This document shows positions 59,396 to 64,000 of a DNA stretch of 64,000 nt, one piece after another. The stretch's first letter is position 1, and every line of letters starts with the position of its first letter. The position numbers and the translations under genes were made by a program. Source of the stretch: Sphingobacteriales bacterium 46-32 (GTDB lineage: Bacteria; Bacteroidota; Bacteroidia; Chitinophagales; Chitinophagaceae); contig MKTY01000020.1 of assembly GCA_001898485.1 (NCBI GenBank), positions 1,633,203 to 1,697,202 on the forward strand. The letters run 5' to 3'. The notes under the pieces were generated by a model. It made no database searches and had not been told where the DNA came from. It saw only the letters and a program-made list of their open reading frames with translations.

Positions 59396-60220
59396 ATGAT
59401 CATTGATGCACACGTACACTTCTGGAAATATGAACGGCAGCGCGATGCCTGGATCACGAATGATATGAAGACACTGCAGCAGGATTATTTACCCGAGCAC
59501 CTGCTGCCAGTACTGAAGCGCAACGAAATTGATGGGGTAGTGGCTGTGCAGGCTGATCAGAGTGAACTGGAAACTCACTTCCTGGTCGAAATGGCCAGGA
59601 CACATGGATTTATTAAAGCTGTGGTTGGCTGGATCGATTTTCGCGAAGCTGAAATTGAAAAGAGGCTTGCCTATTTTTCACAGTATCCTGTCATCAAAGG
59701 ATGGCGGCATATTGTGCAGGCCGAGCCAGCTGGCTTTCTGACTGACCCTTCTTTTCTGAAAGGGATAAGAATGCTGCAGCAATATGGCTATACATATGAT
59801 CTGCTCATTCGTGAACATCAGCTTGCAGAGGCAGTGGCCTTTGCCCGTGAGTTGCCGGAGCAGCCCATTGTGGTAGACCATATGGCGAAGCCGGCTATTC
59901 ATAAGAAAGAATTTGCTGCCTGGGAAAAAGGTATTCGCTCACTGGCTGCTTTGCCAAATGTGTATTGTAAGTTATCTGGTCTGCTTACTGAGGCAAACTG
60001 GAAACAATGGAGTGCTGCCGATTTTTATCCCTGTCTTGATGTAGTGATGGATGCATTTGGTACACAACGACTGATGTTTGGCAGTGACTGGCCGGTGATG
60101 CTGTTGTCTGGTATTTATGTACAATGGAAAAGCCTGATTGAAAAATACATGGAAAACCTGTCTGGCGAAAGTAAGGCAGCCATAATGGGTGGCAATGCCA
60201 TAGACTTTTATCATTTATAA
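59396..60220 (+). CDS. Amidohydrolase, probable L-fucono-lactonase (COG3618)
   Basis: TIM-barrel amidohydrolase of 274 residues. It opens MIIDAHVHFWKYERQRDAWI, with the metal ligands HxH, and shows PIVVDHMAKP (about 160-169), VYCKLSGL and the catalytic-Asp segment LMFGSDWPVMLLSG (about 226-239). COG3618 includes characterised L-fucono-1,5-lactonases. The start is the ATG at 59396, seven bases after the hydrolase stop; the open frame reaches back to 59339 but those residues overlap the previous gene. It opens the lactone made by the dehydrogenase encoded next. Confidence 0.92.
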   Translation: MIIDAHVHFWKYERQRDAWITNDMKTLQQDYLPEHLLPVLKRNEIDGVVAVQADQSELETHFLVEMARTHGFIKAVVGWIDFREAEIEKRLAYFSQYPVIKGWRHIVQAEPAGFLTDPSFLKGIRMLQQYGYTYDLLIREHQLAEAVAFARELPEQPIVVDHMAKPAIHKKEFAAWEKGIRSLAALPNVYCKLSGLLTEANWKQWSAADFYPCLDVVMDAFGTQRLMFGSDWPVMLLSGIYVQWKSLIEKYMENLSGESKAAIMGGNAIDFYHL

Positions 60221-60230
60221 AGAATGAATA

Positions 60231-61007
60231 ATGGATTTGCAGCTTAAAGATAAAATCGTGATTGTGACCGGTGGTGCTAAAGGTATTGGCCTGGGTATTG
60301 TGCAGCAACTGGCTGCCGAAGGTGCCGTGCCGGTGATTGTCGGGCGCAATCAACAGGATAATGAGGAGGCTCTGGCCAGCATTGGCGGGAAAGGCTGGCA
60401 GGTCACGGCAGAGCTTTCTGACCCGGCTGCATCACCGATGGCTGTGCAGGCAGTAATGGAGAAATATGATCGCATAGACGGTCTTGTAAATAATGCGGGC
60501 GCTAATGATGGTGTGGGCCTGGCCGGTGGAAGCTATGAAGCATTTATGGCATCCCTGCACCGCAATGTGGTACACTATTACCTGATGGCACATCATGCCT
60601 TACCAGCATTGAAAGCGAGCAGCGGTGCCATTGTAAATATCAGTTCCAAAACAGCCGAGACCGGTCAGGGCGGAACATCTGCATATGCCGCTGCCAACGG
60701 AGGACGAAATGCGCTCACACGTGAGTGGGCGGTGGAACTACTGCCTTACAGTATTCGTGTTAATGCCATAGTGGTGGCAGAATGCTGGACACCCCTGTAT
60801 GAGAGCTGGATCAGCCAGCAATCCAATAGCGAAGAAATGCTGCGTGCGATTGTATCGCATATACCGCTGGAAAAGCGAATGACGACTACGGCTGAAATAG
60901 CTGCCATGGCCTGTTTTTTATTATCTGCCCGCTCCAGTCACACTACCGGCCAGCTGATACATGTGGATGGAGGTTATGTACACCTTGACCGTGCCATAAG
61001 TCGTTAG
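60231..61007 (+). CDS. SDR dehydrogenase, probable L-fucose dehydrogenase, with altered active-site Lys
   Basis: Short-chain dehydrogenase of 258 residues. Cofactor motif TGGAKGIGLGI (about 13-23), NNAGAND (about 86-92) and the catalytic Ser region NISSKTAETGQGG are present. The active site reads SAYAAANGGRNALTREW: Tyr is kept but the Lys of YxxxK is Asn. The remaining sequence (VELLPYSIRVNA, SHTTGQLIHVDGGYVHLDRA) resembles L-fucose dehydrogenases. It should oxidise L-fucose to the lactone opened by the lactonase. It is last in the operon, ten bases after the lactonase. Confidence 0.85.
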   Translation: MDLQLKDKIVIVTGGAKGIGLGIVQQLAAEGAVPVIVGRNQQDNEEALASIGGKGWQVTAELSDPAASPMAVQAVMEKYDRIDGLVNNAGANDGVGLAGGSYEAFMASLHRNVVHYYLMAHHALPALKASSGAIVNISSKTAETGQGGTSAYAAANGGRNALTREWAVELLPYSIRVNAIVVAECWTPLYESWISQQSNSEEMLRAIVSHIPLEKRMTTTAEIAAMACFLLSARSSHTTGQLIHVDGGYVHLDRAISR

Positions 61008-61103
61008 ATTAATTTATTGTAAACAATACCGGCAGAGACAGATTTCGCTGGCCGTACTTTCCGCTAACGCATTTAATTGATTATATTGAGCTAAACTATT
61101 TGT

Positions 61104-62423
61104 TTGGCTCAATCTGAAACTGCACTCAAGCGAACGCTTAATGCCAGCATGCTCTGGGGGCTGGGGGTAGGTTATGTGATCTCGGGCATGTATTTTGGCT
61201 GGAATCTCGGACTTGAAAAAGGGGGCACCCTGGGTCTCGCCATTGCCACCGGATTTGTGATACTCATGTATGTGGCGTTTACCTTCAGCTATACCGAACT
61301 GGCCTGCGCCATACCAAAGGCCGGCGGCGTATTTGATTATGCCGGCAGGGCATTAGGAAAAGATATCGGCTTTGTAGCAGGTATGGCACAGAATATAGAA
61401 TTCATTTTTGCTCCGCCTGCCATCGCTTTCGCAATAGGAGCTTATTTCCATATTTTCTTTCCGCAGCTCGGTATAGAAACCATTGCTGTGCTGGTATATA
61501 TAATATTTACCGCACTTAATATTTATGGCGTAAAGGCAGCGGCTACATTTGAGCTGATCATAACGATACTGGCAGTAGGTGAGCTGCTGCTGTTTGCAGG
61601 AGTAAGTTTGCCGCACTTCAGCTGGCAGCATCTTCAGCAAAATGCTTTTCCCAATGGCTGGCCGGGAGTATTTGCTGCTATTCCTTTTGCGATCTGGTTT
61701 TTTCTGGGCATAGAAGGTGTAGCTAATGTGGCGGAAGAAACCATCAACCCGCAACGCACGATCATCAGGGGATTTGGCTCAGCTATACTTACCCTGGTGT
61801 TGCTCTGTATTCTTACGTTTGGCAGTGCGGTAGGTGTGGCGGGATGGGAAGCTATTGTATATGCACCTGATGGCAGTACTTCCGATTCGCCCCTGCCATT
61901 GGCGCTGGGTTATATAGTACCGGAGAATAATATTCTTTATCATTTACTGGTGACGATTGGATTGCTGGGGCTGGTAGCTTCCTTTCATGGACTCATACTG
62001 GCTGCTGGCCGGGCCAGTTTTGAATTTGGCCGCGTGGGGTTTGCTCCCCTTGTACTGGGGCGCATTCATCGCCGGTTTCGTACACCAGCCAATGCGCTGA
62101 TCCTGAATATGGGTATTGGTATAGTGGCATTATATTTCGGCAATACACAGGAAATCATCAAGCTCTCTGTATTCGGCGCGCTTACTTTATATATTCTCTC
62201 TATGTGGGCCCTAATAAGGCTAAGAAAGCAGGAGCCTGAATTGCACCGTCCGTTCAAAGCTCCGTTGTATCCGGTAGCGCCTATTGTAGCCCTGGTCATA
62301 GCCTGTATTTCATTTATTGCCATGACAATCTATAATTTTAATTTAGCACTTATCTATACAGGCTTCCTGGCGGTGAGTTACTTATTGTTTAAGCTATTTT
62401 ATAAAAAGAAATTTTCTGTATGA
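61104..62423 (+). CDS. Ethanolamine-permease-like APC-family transporter
   Basis: Membrane transporter of 439 residues with about 12 helices. It has the APC-family start LWGLGVGYVISGMYFGWNLGL (joined; about 17-37), FSYTELACAIPKAGGVFDYA (about 60-79), and AIWFFLGIEGVANVAEET (about 198-215), segments I associate with ethanolamine permeases. The only reasonable start is the TTG at 61104; an in-frame stop lies at 61092. It overlaps the ligase gene by four bases (ATGA). The substrate is probably ethanolamine or a related amine. Confidence 0.85.
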   Translation: MAQSETALKRTLNASMLWGLGVGYVISGMYFGWNLGLEKGGTLGLAIATGFVILMYVAFTFSYTELACAIPKAGGVFDYAGRALGKDIGFVAGMAQNIEFIFAPPAIAFAIGAYFHIFFPQLGIETIAVLVYIIFTALNIYGVKAAATFELIITILAVGELLLFAGVSLPHFSWQHLQQNAFPNGWPGVFAAIPFAIWFFLGIEGVANVAEETINPQRTIIRGFGSAILTLVLLCILTFGSAVGVAGWEAIVYAPDGSTSDSPLPLALGYIVPENNILYHLLVTIGLLGLVASFHGLILAAGRASFEFGRVGFAPLVLGRIHRRFRTPANALILNMGIGIVALYFGNTQEIIKLSVFGALTLYILSMWALIRLRKQEPELHRPFKAPLYPVAPIVALVIACISFIAMTIYNFNLALIYTGFLAVSYLLFKLFYKKKFSV

Positions 62424-63778
62424 CTTCCCGTGAAATATTGCAGTATGTAAAAGAACATCCTTCGGGCCGGGTAAAAATTGCCTATGCAGATATTGATGGC
62501 GTTTTGCGGGGAAAATATGTTTCGGCTGAAAAATTCCTGGCGATAGCCGGATCAGCTACCAGTTTCTGCGATGTGATATTCGGCTGGGATATGGCTGATG
62601 TTGCATACGACAATGCCGGCTATACCGGATGGCATACCGGATACCCCGATGCCCCTGCCCGGATTGACCTCAGTACTTTCCGCAGGATACCCTGGGAGAA
62701 TGATCTTCCTTTTTTCCTGGGCGAAATAACAGATACACGCGGCCGTGCTGCTGCTGTATGTCCACGGCAGCTGCTGAAACAGGTGGTGAAGGAGGCTGGA
62801 GACCTGGGCTGCCTTCCATATTTTTCACAGGAATTTGAGTGGTACAATTTTGCCGAAACGCCACAGTCGGCACATGAAAAACAATACCGTAACCTTACAC
62901 CCATTACACCGGGTATGTTTGGCTACTCTGTACTGCGTACCACACTGGAACAGCCGTATTTTAATGATCTGTTTGAAGGACTAAAAAAATTCGGCGTGCC
63001 GCTGGAGGGGTTGCATACAGAAACCGGACCGGGTACATTTGAAGCAGCGATCAACTATGCCACTCTTCCCGAAGCCGGTGACAGGGCAGTATTGTTTAAG
63101 ACTGCCGTCAAAGAGATTGCCTACCGCCATGGCATCATGGCTACTTTTATGGCAAAGGTAAATGAACAGTTGCCGGGTTGTGGTGGACACATACACCAGA
63201 GCTTGTGGGACAGGGAGGGGAAACAAAATCTGTTTTTTGATGGTAAAGACAAGACCCGGATGAGTGCGATCATGAAGCAATACCTGGCGGGGCAACTATA
63301 TTGCCTCCCTTACCTGCTGCCTATGTATGCGCCTACCATCAACAGCTATAAACGACTGGTAGAAGGGGCCTGGGCGCCTACCACTCTTACCTGGGGTATT
63401 GACAACCGCACCGTAGCTATCCGCGTGTTGAATGGCGGATCCAATAGCTGCCGCATTGAAACAAGAGTAGTGGGTGCCGATGCCAATCCTTACCTGGCGA
63501 TGGCTGCCGCACTGGCATCGGGTTTATATGGCATCAGGAATAAGCTACGACTGAGCCAGGCACCTGTGAGTGGGAATGGATACCAGGAAGAAAGAAACGG
63601 CCGATTGCCGGCTACACTCGATGCTGCCACCCGTAATATGAAAGAGTCGGGGCTTGCTGCCGAACTCTTTGGGAAAAATTTTGCGGAACATTTTATCGCT
63701 ACCCGTGAATGGGAATGGCGCCAGCACCTGAAGCCCGTGACAGACTGGGAAATGCGCCGTTATTTTGAGATCATCTGA
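62420..63778 (+). CDS. Glutamine-synthetase-family ligase (gamma-glutamyl-amine synthetase-like)
   Basis: Glutamine-synthetase-fold enzyme of 452 residues. The beta-grasp N-domain starts VKIAYADIDGVLRGKYV. Catalytic segments are EFEWYNF (about 138-144), HTETGPGTFEAAINYA (about 199-214), GCGGHIHQSLWD (about 254-265), APTTLTWGIDNRTVAIRV (joined) and IETRVVGADANPYLAMAA. The tightly linked amine transporter suggests that it joins glutamate to an imported amine (as in gamma-glutamyl-polyamine or gamma-glutamyl-ethanolamide synthetases) rather than making glutamine. It is followed 59 bases later by an iron alcohol dehydrogenase. Confidence 0.9.
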   Translation: MTSREILQYVKEHPSGRVKIAYADIDGVLRGKYVSAEKFLAIAGSATSFCDVIFGWDMADVAYDNAGYTGWHTGYPDAPARIDLSTFRRIPWENDLPFFLGEITDTRGRAAAVCPRQLLKQVVKEAGDLGCLPYFSQEFEWYNFAETPQSAHEKQYRNLTPITPGMFGYSVLRTTLEQPYFNDLFEGLKKFGVPLEGLHTETGPGTFEAAINYATLPEAGDRAVLFKTAVKEIAYRHGIMATFMAKVNEQLPGCGGHIHQSLWDREGKQNLFFDGKDKTRMSAIMKQYLAGQLYCLPYLLPMYAPTINSYKRLVEGAWAPTTLTWGIDNRTVAIRVLNGGSNSCRIETRVVGADANPYLAMAAALASGLYGIRNKLRLSQAPVSGNGYQEERNGRLPATLDAATRNMKESGLAAELFGKNFAEHFIATREWEWRQHLKPVTDWEMRRYFEII

Positions 63779-63837
63779 TCCTTCTCTGCCGATTGCCAAC
63801 TGCCATTATTATTATTCAATTGTAAAAATTGACCTAC

Positions 63838-64000
63838 ATGTCATTTGATCAGGTTTACCAGTACAATTTTCCTACTACGATCCGCTTTGGTGCAGGGGCC
63901 AGTGGCGAGTTGCCAGCTTATCTGAAGACACAGGGATTAAGCCGCCCGCTGATTGTGACGGATCCTGTGGTGGCGCAGTTGCCCTTCTTCCGGTCACTGG
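63838..64000 (+). CDS. Iron-containing alcohol dehydrogenase, N-terminal part (runs off window)
   Basis: The first 54 codons of a group III iron-type alcohol dehydrogenase: MSFDQVYQYNFPTTIRFGAG, then a Rossmann-like GLSRPLIVTDPVVAQLPFF. The start is the ATG at 63838. It would oxidise an alcohol group, for example on a gamma-glutamylated amino alcohol made by the two preceding gene products. The rest lies beyond the right edge. Confidence 0.85.
   Translation, partial: MSFDQVYQYNFPTTIRFGAGASGELPAYLKTQGLSRPLIVTDPVVAQLPFFRSL

Overview
The window looks like chromosomal DNA of a Bacteroidota bacterium, most likely of the Chitinophagaceae/Chitinophagales. The sequence evidence is a SusC-type TonB-dependent receptor driven by an ECF sigma/FecR pair, -7 promoter elements of the form TAnnTTTG in front of many genes, weak Shine-Dalgarno signals, and gene families typical of that order. 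The genus assignment is inference.

Positions 1-18414 are a glycan region. On the minus strand lie the start of a SusC receptor, its FecR anti-sigma factor, an ECF sigma factor and a secreted phosphodiesterase. On the plus strand follow a GH29 alpha-L-fucosidase and a long run of exported proteins: DUF1549/DUF1553 cytochrome, Gfo/Idh oxidoreductase, DUF1080 hydrolase, DUF1501, sugar isomerase, membrane cytochrome with LRRs, and metallophosphoesterase. The run ends in a second GH29 and a GH88 unsaturated-uronyl hydrolase. A fucose-degradation operon lies far away at 57362-61007: mutarotase, two SDR dehydrogenases, diketo-acid hydrolase and lactonase. LacI-like operators (CAAwCGwTTG) occur in front of the sigma operon, the first fucosidase and this catabolic operon, which ties them into one probable fucose regulon.

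Positions 18411-23935 are housekeeping: enoyl-CoA hydratase, B12-binding protein, gltX, polysaccharide deacetylase and TatD nuclease. tRNA-Ser(GGA) at 23969 is the edge of an AT-rich accessory island of about 4.5-7 kb. The island holds a tyrosine-recombinase remnant, a serine-recombinase remnant, a two-TM protein of unknown function, a TIR-domain protein (probable defence gene), a truncated conserved protein, a possible structured RNA, and an AAA+ ATPase whose promoter is embedded in repeated palindromes.

Positions 31322-40265 hold a two-component system and a four-gene secreted cluster: outer-membrane protein, class 3 lipase, a secreted unknown, and a protein whose layout recalls eukaryotic large lipid-transfer proteins (vitellogenin/MTP). 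Positions 40436-49060 are mixed: regulators, hydrolase, azoreductase, MDR reductase with divergent AraC regulator, and a mobile mystery A/B (HTH-Fic) pair behind three palindromic operators. Positions 49087-56169 are envelope genes: HtrA protease, DUF4136 lipoprotein, MgtC, and an overlapping mprF/virJ pair for making and probably removing lysyl-phosphatidylglycerol. After the fucose operon the window ends in an ethanolamine-type permease, a glutamine-synthetase-like ligase and a truncated iron alcohol dehydrogenase.
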